Made by a program: the position numbers and the translations under genes. The notes beneath the pieces were generated by a model that saw only the letters and a list, made by a program, of their open reading frames with translations, searched no databases and was not told the DNA's origin. A DNA stretch of 64,000 nt from Corynebacterium variabile (GTDB lineage: Bacteria > Actinomycetota > Actinomycetes > Mycobacteriales > Mycobacteriaceae), in assembly GCF_006539825.1 (NCBI RefSeq), contig NZ_BJNT01000009.1, positions 62,001-126,000 on the forward strand, in the 5' to 3' direction. This document shows, piece by piece, positions 11,320 to 19,730 of the stretch. Each line of letters begins with the position of its first letter. The stretch's first letter is position 1.

Positions 11320-12798
11320 TTAACCCACCGATCCTTCCATCTGCAGTTCGATCAGGCGGTTGAGTTCCAGCGCGTACTCCATCGGCAGCTCCTTGGCCAC
11401 CGGCTCGACGAAGCCGCGGACGATCATCGCCATGGCCTCGTCCTCCTCCAGACCGCGGCTCATCAGGTAGAAGAGCTGGTCCTCGGAGACCTGGGACACC
11501 GTGGCCTCGTGACCCAGGGTCACGTGGTCGTTGCGGATGTCGTTGTAGGGGTAGGTGTCCGACCGGGAGATCGAGTCCACCAGCAGGGCGTCGCACTCCA
11601 CACTCGAGGTCGAGTGGTGGGCGTCCTTGTTGACCTGGACGAGGCCACGGTAGGCCGCGCGGCCACCGTTGCGGGCCACCGACTTCGAGACGATGGTGCT
11701 CGAGGTGTACGGCGCCATGTGGACCATCTTGCCGCCGGTGTCCTGGGTCTGGCCCTCACCGGCGAAGCCGATGGAGAGCACGGTGCCCTTGGCGTGCGGA
11801 CCGGTCATCCAGACCGCCGGGTACTTCATGGTGATCTTGGAGCCGATGTTGCCGTCGACCCACTCCATGGTCGCGCCCTCTTCGGCGCGGCAGCGCTGGG
11901 TCACCAGGTTGTAGACGTTGGTGGACCAGTTCTGGATGGTCGTGTATCGGCACCGACCGCCCTTCTTCACGATGATCTCGACGATCGCGGAGTGCAGCGA
12001 GTCCGACTGGTAGATCGGGGCGGTACAACCCTCGACGTAGTGCACGAAGGCGCCCTCGTCGACGATGATCAGGGTGCGCTCGAACTGACCCATGTTCTCG
12101 GTGTTGATGCGGAAATAGGCCTGCAGCGGGATCTCCACGTGGACGCCCTTGGGGACGTAGACGAAGGAGCCGCCGGACCACACCGCGGTGTTCAGCGCCG
12201 CGAACTTGTTGTCGCCGGCCGGGACAACGGTGCCGAAGTACTCCTTGAACAGGTCCGGGTGCTCCCGCAGTGCGGTATCGGTGTCGAGGAAGATGACACC
12301 CTGGGCCTCCAGATCCTCACGGATCTGGTGGTAGACGACCTCGGACTCGTACTGGGCGGCGACGCCGGCGACCAGGCGCTGCTTCTCCGCCTCGGGGATA
12401 CCGAGCTTGTCGTAGGTGTTCTTGATGTCCTCGGGCAGCTCCTCCCAGGAGGTGGCCTGCTTCTCCGTGGAACGCACGAAGTACTTGAAGTCGTCGAAGT
12501 CGATGTCGTCGAGGTCTGCGCCCCAGGTCGGCATCGGCTTGCGCTCGAAGGTGTCGAGGGCCTTGAGCCGGCGCTCGAGCATCCACTCGGGCTCGTTCTT
12601 CTTCGCCGAGATCATGCGGACCACGTCCTCGGACAGCCCGCGCTCGGCCGTCTCACCGGCGAGGTCGGAATCGTGCCAGCCGTACTCGTAGGCGCCGATG
12701 GAGTCGATGATCGCGTCATCCTGACGCAGCTTGTCCTGGTCCTTGGCCAGGCGCGCCTCTTCGACGGCGTCCGGCGGTGTCTGTGCTGCTTGGGTCAT
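11320..12798 (-). CDS. sufB: SufB subunit of the SufBCD scaffold
   Basis: A 492-residue SufB, the main scaffold subunit on which nascent Fe-S clusters form. Typical segments are [20 protein letters not shown] (about 211-230), the conserved Cys in VEGCTAPIY (about residue 263), and [20 protein letters not shown] near the C-terminus. No intein is present, unlike some mycobacterial SufB proteins. The start codon lies one base after the sufR stop, with AAGGAG eight bases upstream inside the sufR end, so the repressor and the operon are coupled. Length agrees with the family (about 470-490). Confidence 0.95.
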   Translation of the reverse strand: MTQAAQTPPDAVEEARLAKDQDKLRQDDAIIDSIGAYEYGWHDSDLAGETAERGLSEDVVRMISAKKNEPEWMLERRLKALDTFERKPMPTWGADLDDIDFDDFKYFVRSTEKQATSWEELPEDIKNTYDKLGIPEAEKQRLVAGVAAQYESEVVYHQIREDLEAQGVIFLDTDTALREHPDLFKEYFGTVVPAGDNKFAALNTAVWSGGSFVYVPKGVHVEIPLQAYFRINTENMGQFERTLIIVDEGAFVHYVEGCTAPIYQSDSLHSAIVEIIVKKGGRCRYTTIQNWSTNVYNLVTQRCRAEEGATMEWVDGNIGSKITMKYPAVWMTGPHAKGTVLSIGFAGEGQTQDTGGKMVHMAPYTSSTIVSKSVARNGGRAAYRGLVQVNKDAHHSTSSVECDALLVDSISRSDTYPYNDIRNDHVTLGHEATVSQVSEDQLFYLMSRGLEEDEAMAMIVRGFVEPVAKELPMEYALELNRLIELQMEGSVG

Positions 12799-12799
12799 G

Positions 12800-13468
12800 T
12801 CAGCTCTCCTTCTGGGAGGAAGGGTGGATTGTGGTCAGCGGAATGTGGGTGGTGCAGATGCCGTTGCCGTCGGCGATGGTCGCCAGCGGCTGTGTGTGCC
12901 GGCCGAGCAGTTCCGCGACTACCCGGTGTTCGGCGGCACACAGTTCGGGGAACTCGTGTGCCACGTCCTGGACAGGACAATGGTGACGGCAGATCTGGAC
13001 GCCGCCGCCGGCGTGGTCGACGGTGGCCGCGTATCCGCGGGCAGTCAGGGCACCGGCGATATTGCGGGCCTGTTCGTCGACGGGTTCGTCGGCCTCCGGG
13101 TCGACCCCGCTGAAGAGTTCCTCCATGCGTTGGTCGGCGAAGCGGGCGACGGCGGCATCGCCACCGGTCTCCCGCAGTGCCCGGAGTGCCAGCAGTGCCA
13201 GACTGTCGTAATCATGTCCGAACTGTCCCCGGCCCGCGTCAGTGAGCCGGAACAGCCGGGCCGGTCGACCGCGTCCACGGGAACCGGCTGCTGTAGAACG
13301 GGGCGCCTCCACGGTCTCTGCGAGACCTTCGGCGACGATGTTGTCGAGGTGACGGCGGACGCCCGCGGCGCTGAGTCCCAGCGTGTCGCTGATGTCCGTC
13401 GCACTGACCGGGCCGTTCCGCAGGATCTGGGTCAGGATGGATCGTCGGGTGTCTCCCTCGCTCATCAT
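12800..13468 (-). CDS. sufR: SufR, Fe-S-dependent repressor of the suf operon
   Basis: A 222-residue regulator with an N-terminal winged helix ([21 protein letters not shown], helix-turn-helix about residues 22-42) and a C-terminal effector region. Four Cys in the C-terminal half, C160-x3-C164-x12-C177-x27-C205, fit Fe-S ligands, as in SufR proteins that repress suf genes when their cluster is intact. AAGGAGGTGGGC precedes two tandem ATG codons at 13468 and 13465; the first is listed, the second is equally likely. It heads the suf operon and sits divergent from mptB across a region with a 10-bp-arm dyad, its probable operator. Confidence 0.92.
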   Translation of the reverse strand: MMSEGDTRRSILTQILRNGPVSATDISDTLGLSAAGVRRHLDNIVAEGLAETVEAPRSTAAGSRGRGRPARLFRLTDAGRGQFGHDYDSLALLALRALRETGGDAAVARFADQRMEELFSGVDPEADEPVDEQARNIAGALTARGYAATVDHAGGGVQICRHHCPVQDVAHEFPELCAAEHRVVAELLGRHTQPLATIADGNGICTTHIPLTTIHPSSQKES

Positions 13469-13526
13469 GCCCACCTCCTTAGGTGCTGTGCCTGGTCCGG
13501 CCCGGAGAGTTTCCGGACCGGTCATG

Positions 13527-13570
13527 ATTAGACAACACGAGTGTGGCGTAATTCCTTCCCGTTGTCTAAT
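13527..13570. promoter_or_regulatory. Candidate SufR operator between sufR and mptB
   Basis: ATTAGACAAC (13527-13536) and GTTGTCTAAT (13561-13570) form a perfect 10-base inverted repeat with a 24-base spacer. Each arm reads GTTGTCTAAT toward the gene it faces. A smaller dyad, ACAC-GA-GTGT (13535-13544), overlaps the left arm. The position, about 60 bases upstream of sufR, fits autoregulation by SufR; this assignment is inference. Confidence 0.55.
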
Positions 13571-13650
13571 AAGGGTAGGCTGAGCTGCACTTTCGGAGGG
13601 AACGTAGCCCCGGGAATTACGCAACACCCGGGCCGCGTAAGGGGCACCGG

Positions 13651-13656
13651 TAGACT
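13651..13656 (+). promoter_or_regulatory. -10 box (TAGACT) for leaderless mptB
   Basis: TAGACT is followed by six bases and then the GTG at 13663, the spacing of a leaderless start. Nearby are TTACGC/GCGTAA (13617-13640) and GGCACCGG/CCGGTG (13643-13663) inverted repeats, which as DNA flank or contain the -10 box and might bind a regulator. No ribosome binding site precedes the GTG. Confidence 0.55.
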
Positions 13657-13662
13657 GCCGGT

Positions 13663-15360
13663 GTGCCCCATCCCGACGAACCGGACCGCGGACCGGACCA
13701 CGCCGACGCTGCAGGGCTGCGCGCCCTGCTCCCAGACATCGGCGCCGCAGGCTCACGCAGTGCCCTGCTGCACCGGGGACCCTCTGACGCGCCGGCCACC
13801 GGTGACGACACCGGTCCGGTTCCTTTCACCCGACGCGAGCGCACCCGGTTCCGCACCGCCGCGTTCGCCGGCACCTTCGGCGCGGTCCTCGCTGCTCTCG
13901 GTGGGCTCGGCGCCGGCGCGGTACCCGTGGTGGACAACAGCCTCTGGTCCATGCCGGTCGTCAGTTTCCTCTCCCTGCTACTCCACAGCACCACGGTGAC
14001 CGTCTTCGTCGGCATCGGATTCCTCGTTCTCGGCTGGCTGATGATGTGGCGGTACTGCATCCCCTCGGTACGTGCTGACGGGACGCCGTCCCCGGTCGCC
14101 CCGTTGCGGACGCTCTACCGGACCATCCTCGCCTGGTCCCTGCCCTTCGTGGCGACCGCACCCCTGTTCACCCAGGACATCTACTCCTACCTGGCACAGG
14201 GGTCGATCGCTGCCCAGGGACTCGACCCCTACGCGGGCGGGCCCGCGGACCTGCTCGGGGTCGACGACCCACTCGCCCGCTCCGTCCCGCTGGTCTGGTC
14301 CCATTCCCCCGCTCCCTACGGGCCGGTGGCCGTGGGTATCGCGGCCCTGATCTACCGGCTCACCGGGGACACTGTCGGCACAGCTGTGGTCCTGCACCGA
14401 CTGGTCGCCGTCCTCGGCATCGTCCTGGCAGCGTGGGCGATGGTGCGGCTGGCCAGGCGCTGCGGTATCCGGCCCCAGGCCACCCTGTGGCTCGGCGTCC
14501 TCAATCCACTGGTGCCGCTCCACCTCATCGGTGGCCTGCACAACGAAGCCCTGATGATGGGGCTGCTCCTCGCAGGCCTCGAGCTCTCACTCACGGCCAC
14601 CGACCGGTTCACCGCACTGAGCCCCCGCCGCCGGATCGCGGTGGGTGCAGTCGGCATCATGCTCATCAGTTGCGCCGGGATGGTCAAGGTCACCGCCTTT
14701 CTCGGGCTGGGCTTCGCCGGGGTGGCCCTGGCCCGCTATCTCGGTGGCCGGTTCCGTGACCTTCTCACCGCCGCCGGAGTCTTCCTCGCCGGATCCGTCG
14801 CCGTGGTCCTGCTGTTCTCCCTCGGTACCGGGCTCGGCCTCAGGTGGATCAGCGTGCAGGGCGGTGCAGCCGATGTCGTGAGCTGGATGTCCGTCATCTC
14901 GGATGTCGGCGTGCTGTCCGGCACCGTCGGCGAGAGACTCGGTCTCGGTGACCACTCCGACGTCGCTCTCGGTCTCGCCCGTACCGTCGGTCTGTGCATC
15001 GGCGCGTTCTGGGTCGTACGCATGCTCTGGGCCGCCTACCGCGGCCGGATCCACCCGGTCGGCGGACTCGGTGTCGCCACCTTCTTCCTCGTGGTCTTCT
15101 TCCCCGTCGTCCATCCCTGGTACCTGGTGTGGGCCGTCATGCCACTGGCGGCCTGGGCCGACCGCGCGGGCTTCCGCGTGGCTGTCGCCGTGATCTCCAC
15201 CGTGCTGAGTTTCTTCGTCCTCCCCCGCGGCCTGAACCTTCCGGCCTCGACCGTCACCCTCATCTACGTGATGTTCATCATCTTCTTCGTGGTACTCCTG
15301 ATCATCGGCACCGTCTTTTACCGCCGCGTCCGCGCCGCCGACTACAGTGGAACGCCGTGA
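13663..15360 (+). CDS. mptB: Alpha-1,6-mannosyltransferase MptB (membrane GT-C type)
   Basis: A 565-residue polytopic membrane protein of the GT-C mannosyltransferase type, with a hydrophilic N-terminal tail of about 65 residues and then a dozen or so hydrophobic segments. The loop after an early helix, LFTQDIYSYLAQGSIAAQGLDPYAGGP (about 167-193), contains the conserved acidic residue and Tyr/Gln pattern of polyprenyl-phosphomannose-dependent enzymes. In C. glutamicum MptB adds the first alpha-1,6 mannoses of lipomannan-type glycolipids and lies next to sufR, as here. The GTG start is supported by the -10 box six bases upstream. Its stop overlaps the ABC ATPase start (GTGA). The family is clear; acceptor specificity is inferred from homology and context. 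Confidence 0.85.
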   Translation: MPHPDEPDRGPDHADAAGLRALLPDIGAAGSRSALLHRGPSDAPATGDDTGPVPFTRRERTRFRTAAFAGTFGAVLAALGGLGAGAVPVVDNSLWSMPVVSFLSLLLHSTTVTVFVGIGFLVLGWLMMWRYCIPSVRADGTPSPVAPLRTLYRTILAWSLPFVATAPLFTQDIYSYLAQGSIAAQGLDPYAGGPADLLGVDDPLARSVPLVWSHSPAPYGPVAVGIAALIYRLTGDTVGTAVVLHRLVAVLGIVLAAWAMVRLARRCGIRPQATLWLGVLNPLVPLHLIGGLHNEALMMGLLLAGLELSLTATDRFTALSPRRRIAVGAVGIMLISCAGMVKVTAFLGLGFAGVALARYLGGRFRDLLTAAGVFLAGSVAVVLLFSLGTGLGLRWISVQGGAADVVSWMSVISDVGVLSGTVGERLGLGDHSDVALGLARTVGLCIGAFWVVRMLWAAYRGRIHPVGGLGVATFFLVVFFPVVHPWYLVWAVMPLAAWADRAGFRVAVAVISTVLSFFVLPRGLNLPASTVTLIYVMFIIFFVVLLIIGTVFYRRVRAADYSGTP

Positions 15361-16301
15361 GAAGTGAATCCACCCCGGCAGACGGGCCCGTCCTCCAGCT
15401 CCGCGGTGTCGTCAAACGCTTCGGCCCGGTGACCGCCGTCGACGGCCTCGACCTGCAGCTCGGACGCGCGGAAGTGCTCGCGCTCCTCGGACCCAACGGT
15501 GCGGGGAAGACCACCACGGTCGAGATGTGCGAGGGGTTCATCACCCCGGACGCCGGCACGGTCAGCGTCCTCGGGATCGACCCGGTCGCCGATGCCGACC
15601 AGCTGCGCACCAGGATCGGCATCATGCTCCAGGGCGGCGGTGCCTATCCGGGCGTCCGCGTCGGGGAGATGCTCCGCCTCGCGGCGTCCTACTCCGCGGA
15701 TCCACTGGACCCGGACTGGCTCCTGGAGACAGTCGGTCTCGCCGGACACGAGAAGTCCAACTACCGACGCCTGTCGGGTGGTCAGCAGCAGCGTCTCTCG
15801 CTCGCTCTCGCCCTGGTCGGACGCCCCGAGCTGGTCTTCCTCGATGAACCCACCGCGGGCCTGGACGCACAGTCCCGGCTCGCGGTGTGGGATCTCGTCG
15901 CGGCCCTGCGACGGGACGGCGTCTCCGTGGTGCTGACCACCCACCTCATGGACGAGGCCGAGGCGCTGGCCGACAAGGTCGTGATCATCGACCACGGGGC
16001 GGTCGTCGCCCAGGGCTCCGTCTCCGAGCTCACCAGTACCGCTGACCCCGTCATCTCGGTCCGCTGTGCGTCCGGTATCGACCTCGACATCCTCGAGGAC
16101 CGGCTGAATGATCCCCGGGTGTCCGTCAGTGCGGTCCGCCCCGACCGCTTCACGGTGACGGCACCGGTCTCCCCTGAGCTCGTCACCGCTCTGACCACCG
16201 CGGTGGCAGAACAGAATGTCCTCATCACCTCACTGCGTGTGGAGCAGCGAAGCCTCGAGAGCGTCTTCCTCGACATCACCGGACGGGAGATCCGCGCATG
16301 A
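15357..16301 (+). CDS. ABC transporter ATP-binding subunit (exporter type)
   Basis: A 314-residue ATPase of the drug/antibiotic-exporter class (DrrA-like). Walker A LGPNGAGKTTT (about 42-52), Q-loop region MLQGGG, signature LSGGQQQRLSLA (about 137-148) and Walker B LVFLDEPTAGLD (about 158-169) are intact. About 90 residues follow the ATPase core, ending with the SLESVFLDITG motif usual for this class. The GTG at 15357 overlaps the mptB stop by four bases, and its own stop overlaps the permease gene in the same way, so mptB, this gene and the permease are translated in series. The transported substrate is unknown; the operon hints at an envelope component. Confidence 0.88.
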   Translation: MRSESTPADGPVLQLRGVVKRFGPVTAVDGLDLQLGRAEVLALLGPNGAGKTTTVEMCEGFITPDAGTVSVLGIDPVADADQLRTRIGIMLQGGGAYPGVRVGEMLRLAASYSADPLDPDWLLETVGLAGHEKSNYRRLSGGQQQRLSLALALVGRPELVFLDEPTAGLDAQSRLAVWDLVAALRRDGVSVVLTTHLMDEAEALADKVVIIDHGAVVAQGSVSELTSTADPVISVRCASGIDLDILEDRLNDPRVSVSAVRPDRFTVTAPVSPELVTALTTAVAEQNVLITSLRVEQRSLESVFLDITGREIRA

Positions 16302-17098
16302 GTCCGACCCGACACACCTCCGACCGCTTCGCGCCCGGAACCTTCAGTCCGCGACCGACGCCTGCACCGGCGTCGGCACTGCTGCGCGCCCAGGCGAGAA
16401 TCGAGAGTCTGCTGTTCCTGCGGCACGGTGAACAGCAGCTCCTCACCCTGGTCATCCCGATCGGCATGCTCATCGTCTTCAGCCTGCTGCCGGTCACCGA
16501 CCTTGACGATCCGGTCGACGAGATCTACCCGATGACCCTGGGCATCGCGCTGATGGGTGCCGGATTCACCGGACAGTCGATCGCCGTCGCCTTCGACCGA
16601 CGCTACGGCGCACTCAAACGCATCGGCGCCTCGGGTGTCCCCACCTGGGCGTTGATCGGCGGCAAGATTGCCGCCGTCCTGTCCGCCGTGGTGATCCAGC
16701 TGGTCCTTCTCACGACGATCGCCCTGTTCCTCGGCTGGCGACCGGACCTGGTCGGACTTATCCCCGCCGCTGTGTTCATCCTCGTCGGCGCGGCCACCTT
16801 CACCTCACTGGGGTTGCTGCTCGGCGGCACCCTGGGTTCTGATCTGGTCCTGGCGCTCGGCAACACCCTCTGGTTCCTGCTGATGGGAGCGGCCGTCGTG
16901 ACGGTCATCGACCCTGATCTCCCGACTGCCGCGACAGACGCCCTTGATCTGCTGCCCTCCGTGGCGCTCACCCACGGGCTGGTGGACGCGGCATCCGGAT
17001 CGTTCAACGTCGTCGCCCTCCTCATCCTGCTGGTGTGGGGTGCAGGGGGTACCCTCGCCGCCCTGCGCTGGTTCTCGTTCACGATGGACGGGGACTAG
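16298..17098 (+). CDS. ABC-2 type transporter permease
   Basis: A 266-residue membrane protein with about six hydrophobic helices starting near residue 45 (LTLVIPIGMLIVFSLLPV), the size and pattern of ABC-2 exporter permeases. The conserved-looking cytosolic loop DRRYGALKRIGASGVPTWALIGGK (about 104-127) is the coupling region seen in this group. The ATG at 16298 overlaps the ATPase stop (ATGA), so both subunits are made together. The heme A synthase gene follows 11 bases later. Substrate unknown; a lipid or glycolipid link is only inferred from mptB. Confidence 0.85.
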   Translation: MSPTRHTSDRFAPGTFSPRPTPAPASALLRAQARIESLLFLRHGEQQLLTLVIPIGMLIVFSLLPVTDLDDPVDEIYPMTLGIALMGAGFTGQSIAVAFDRRYGALKRIGASGVPTWALIGGKIAAVLSAVVIQLVLLTTIALFLGWRPDLVGLIPAAVFILVGAATFTSLGLLLGGTLGSDLVLALGNTLWFLLMGAAVVTVIDPDLPTAATDALDLLPSVALTHGLVDAASGSFNVVALLILLVWGAGGTLAALRWFSFTMDGD

Positions 17099-17109
17099 AC
17101 TCAGGGGTC

Positions 17110-18261
17110 GTGACGACGACGCCCGAGACACACCAGAAAGCCATGCCGGCGACTCCGGCGTACAGCGCACCGCCGGCCGACGTGGCCGAGGCATTGGTGA
17201 GAATGAAGGAACGGGCGGCGCAGGCCGGCAACGGTTTCCACCGGGGGGTTCTCGCCTTCTACGGGGCGATCCTCGGCCTGTGCCGCAGGCTTCCGGTACC
17301 GACGGTCCAGCGACAGTGGCTCTACGCCGTCATCCTCATGGTCTGCCAGGGTGGTATCACCTTTACCGGCGCCATGGTCCGCGTCACCGGCTCGGGCCTC
17401 GGGTGCCCGACCTGGCCGCAGTGTCAGCCCGGTTCGCTGGTCCCTGAGGCCGGTTCCGCACCCGCGCTCCACCAGGCCATCGAGTTCGGCAACCGGATGC
17501 TCACCTTCGTGGTGTCGCTGGCCGCGATCCTCGCGTTCCTGGCGGTCCTGCGTGCCGCCCGCCGGTCCAGCATCCTGCACAACGCCTTCCTGCAGGGCAT
17601 CGGCATCATCGTCCAGGCGGTGCTCGGCGGCATCACCGTCCATATGGATCTCGCCTGGTGGATGGTCATGGCGCACTTCCTTCCGTCGATGCTGCTGACC
17701 TTCTTCGCCGCCGTGATGGTGGTCAAGGTCAGGGAACCTGACGGCGCGCCCCGCCGCACCGGTATGCCGACGGCCCTGCGCTGGGCCACCTGGATCTCCA
17801 CGATCTCCCTGATGGTCGTCCTGGTCACCGGCACGATGACCACCAGCTCCGGGCCTCACGCCGGTGACGAGGCCATCAAGGAGTCCGACCGTCTCCAGAT
17901 CTCGCTCATCGAGATGGCCAACCTGCACGCCCACGCGATGTACCTCTACCTGGGTGTCACCATCGGTCTACTCGCCGGCCTCTTCGCGGTACGTGCCGAC
18001 CGACGCATCCTCAAGGCCTCGGGCCTTCTGATCGTCGGCATCGTGCTCCAGGCCGCCGTGGGCATCCTCCAGTACAACATGGGCGTGCCCCGTTGGACTG
18101 TGCCGCTGCACGTCATCGGCTCCGCGATCCTCACCGCCGCCACCGGCCTGCTGTGGTCGATGCGCTTCCGGCGCGGCGAGGACACCCTGGACCGTGACTT
18201 CGACAACTGGGACGCTCAGTCCGACACTCCGCATGAGGACGCTCAGGCCGCCACCCGCTAG
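17110..18261 (+). CDS. ctaA: Heme A synthase
   Basis: A 383-residue heme A synthase that oxidises heme O to heme A for the aa3-type cytochrome oxidase. After a hydrophilic head of about 75 residues come eight membrane helices in two four-helix halves. Heme-ligand His residues are visible in HQAIEFGNR, VMAHFLPS, LHAHAMYLY and PLHVIGSA, and the paired Cys of Gram-positive CtaA in GLGCPTWPQCQPG. The GTG at 17110 was chosen; a TAGACT (17096-17101) lies eight bases upstream and may be a -10 box for a near-leaderless transcript, although AGGGG in the same gap could bind the ribosome. A strong terminator follows; ctaB, the previous enzyme in the pathway, is convergent. Confidence 0.93.
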   Translation: MTTTPETHQKAMPATPAYSAPPADVAEALVRMKERAAQAGNGFHRGVLAFYGAILGLCRRLPVPTVQRQWLYAVILMVCQGGITFTGAMVRVTGSGLGCPTWPQCQPGSLVPEAGSAPALHQAIEFGNRMLTFVVSLAAILAFLAVLRAARRSSILHNAFLQGIGIIVQAVLGGITVHMDLAWWMVMAHFLPSMLLTFFAAVMVVKVREPDGAPRRTGMPTALRWATWISTISLMVVLVTGTMTTSSGPHAGDEAIKESDRLQISLIEMANLHAHAMYLYLGVTIGLLAGLFAVRADRRILKASGLLIVGIVLQAAVGILQYNMGVPRWTVPLHVIGSAILTAATGLLWSMRFRRGEDTLDRDFDNWDAQSDTPHEDAQAATR

Positions 18262-18288
18262 GCAGCATCTCCGCCTCTCCCCCTCCAC

Positions 18289-18316
18289 GGCCCCGCAGAC
18301 AGTGCTCTGCGGGGCC
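18289..18316 (+). terminator. Terminator after ctaA
   Basis: GGCCCCGCAGA (18289-18299) and TCTGCGGGGCC (18306-18316) form a perfect 11-bp stem with a six-base loop, 27 bases after the ctaA stop. Two T residues follow; the stem strength makes termination likely. Confidence 0.8.
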
Positions 18317-18395
18317 TTCGGCGTCACTGGCAGGGAGCTGCCCGGGCCTGCGGAGAGGATCCCCGGGCTGACGGGACCGTCGCCCGGGCCTGCAG

Positions 18396-18433
18396 GCGGT
18401 CACGGTGGCAGACGAGCGGTCACCGTGGCAGAC
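18396..18433. repeat. Tandem direct repeat, 18-base unit at 20-base period
   Basis: GCGGTCACGGTGGCAGAC (18396-18413) is repeated as GCGGTCACCGTGGCAGAC (18416-18433), one mismatch. The second copy runs into the inverted repeat that follows. Function unknown. Confidence 0.75.
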
Positions 18434-18475
18434 AAGAATGTCGCGCCGACCGGGAGACCCCGACCTTCTTGTCTG
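18429..18475. repeat. Inverted repeat with 10-base perfect arms
   Basis: CAGACAAGAA (18429-18438) and TTCTTGTCTG (18466-18475) are perfect complements. After one mismatch the pairing continues with GTCG/CGAC, giving a stem of about 15 bp with a 17-base loop. It could end either convergent transcript or be a small mobile or structural repeat. Confidence 0.7.
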
Positions 18476-18577
18476 ACACCAGGCACTCTCGTCTACCGGC
18501 AAGGACAACGGCGAACTGTCACCGATGTTCCGGGACATCACAGAGGACCCGGTGCAGCAGGTCGCAGATACACGGAA

Positions 18578-18615
18578 GGCGCGGGCGGAAGGCTTCACGG
18601 CCTTCCTCCCGCGCC
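18578..18615 (-). terminator. Terminator after ctaB
   Basis: GGCGCGGG-C-GGAAGGC pairs with GCCTTCC-T-CCCGCGCC around the loop TTCACG, a 15-bp stem with one mismatch, 15 bases beyond the ctaB stop. No T run follows on the minus strand, so the hairpin itself would do the work; it could also block read-through from ctaA. Confidence 0.7.
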
Positions 18616-18630
18616 CGGGGTGATCCCCCG

Positions 18631-19551
18631 TCAGAGCATGTCTGCGATGGTCTGCAGACCGATCACGGCGTCCACCGAGAGGCCCACGAACAGGATCGAG
18701 AGGTAGTTGTTCGACAGGAAGAAGAGGTTCATCGGCTTGACCTTCACACCCTTCTTCACGCCGTTGTGCAGCCCCTGCGCCCGGATGATGAACCAGGCAC
18801 CACTGACCACGGCAATCACCGCATAGACCCAGCCGGCCGCCGGAACCAGCAGCAGGGAGCAGATGACGGTGGCCCAGGTGTACCAGAGGATCTGCCGGGT
18901 GACCTCCAGCGGAGGCTTCACCACCGGCATCATCGGCACACCGGCGGCCTCGTAGTCCTCGCGGTAACGCATACCGAGCGCCCAGGTGTGGGGCGGCGTC
19001 CAGAAGAAGATGATGAGGAACAGGACCAGGGCCTGCGCCCAGGAATCCCAGCCCGCGTGGAACGCGCCACCGGTGGCGTCCGTGGTGGTCGCCCAGCCGA
19101 CCATGACCGGCATGCAACCGGCCGCGCCGCCCCAGATGACGTTCTGCCAGGTCCGGCGCTTCAGCCACTTCGTGTAGACGAAGATGTAGAAGGCGATGGT
19201 GATCAGGATGAACACTGCAGCGAGCCAGGAACCGCACAGCAGCCACAGCCACAGGACGCTGAGGACCGTCAGCGCCCAGGCGAATACCGTCGCCTGCCCC
19301 TTGGTGACGGTGTGCTTCGCCAGCGGACGCCGGTGGGTACGACGCATCATCTGGTCGATGTCGTAGTCGGCGATCATGTTGAAGGCATTCGCTGCGGCGG
19401 CCCCCATCCATCCGCCGACGAGCGTCAGCAGGACGAGACCGAGGTCGATCTCCCCGCGCTGTGCCTGAAGCATCGAGGGGATGGCGGCCACCAGGAGCAG
19501 TTCGATGACCCGTGGTTTGGTCAGCGAGATGTACGCCTTGATCTTCTCCAC
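18631..19551 (-). CDS. ctaB: Protoheme IX farnesyltransferase (heme O synthase)
   Basis: A 306-residue prenyltransferase of the UbiA superfamily that attaches farnesyl to protoheme to make heme O, the CtaA substrate. Nine or so membrane helices are visible. The first Asp-rich motif is [18 protein letters not shown] (about 55-72) followed by RRPLAKH, and the second, YEDY-like [15 protein letters not shown], lies near residue 203; both bind the Mg-prenyl diphosphate. The GTG at 19551 follows GGAGGA by ten bases, a slightly long spacing. It is divergent from tkt and convergent with ctaA. Confidence 0.93.
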   Translation of the reverse strand: MEKIKAYISLTKPRVIELLLVAAIPSMLQAQRGEIDLGLVLLTLVGGWMGAAAANAFNMIADYDIDQMMRRTHRRPLAKHTVTKGQATVFAWALTVLSVLWLWLLCGSWLAAVFILITIAFYIFVYTKWLKRRTWQNVIWGGAAGCMPVMVGWATTTDATGGAFHAGWDSWAQALVLFLIIFFWTPPHTWALGMRYREDYEAAGVPMMPVVKPPLEVTRQILWYTWATVICSLLLVPAAGWVYAVIAVVSGAWFIIRAQGLHNGVKKGVKVKPMNLFFLSNNYLSILFVGLSVDAVIGLQTIADML

Positions 19552-19584
19552 GGGTTTTCTGTCCTCCGTACGCCACCGTCATGT

Positions 19585-19626
19585 CGCCGTCTTACGGCGG
19601 CGCTGCCAGACCGTCAGGTTACCTGA
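19585..19626. promoter_or_regulatory. Two operator-like palindromes between ctaB and tkt
   Basis: CGCCGT-CTT-ACGGCG (19585-19599) and TCAGGT-T-ACCTGA (19614-19626) are perfect dyads 14 bases apart, located between the ctaB start (19551) and the probable tkt promoter (19684). Either could bind a regulator of one or both genes. No known consensus was recognised. Confidence 0.4.
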
Positions 19627-19683
19627 GTGGACGCGGCGACCGTAAACCGCCGTACCACAGCCCCACAGACACCGCCGGGCAAC

Positions 19684-19689
19684 TACACT
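19684..19689 (+). promoter_or_regulatory. -10 box candidate (TACACT) of the tkt operon
   Basis: TACACT lies 41 bases before the tkt GTG, giving a leader of about 35 bases that holds the AGGAAGG ribosome binding site (19714-19720). The -35 region is not obvious. Confidence 0.5.
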
Positions 19690-19730
19690 GTCGAGGTACC
19701 CCACTTCAACATCAGGAAGGCAGCACCAGC

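Larger units (their letters stand above)
18262..18630. other. Convergent ctaA-ctaB intergenic region rich in inverted and direct repeats
   Basis: About 370 bases with no credible gene. It carries, left to right, the ctaA terminator (18289-18316), an 18-base direct repeat (18396-18433), a long inverted repeat (18429-18475), a small GATGT/ACATC hairpin near 18521-18536, and a GC-rich hairpin (18578-18615) at the end of ctaB. Repeats are listed separately. Confidence 0.7.

Noticed and set aside
11089..13113. Open frame of 674 codons on the plus strand across sufB
   Set aside because: Same reason: sufB and sufR on the minus strand carry all the recognisable motifs.
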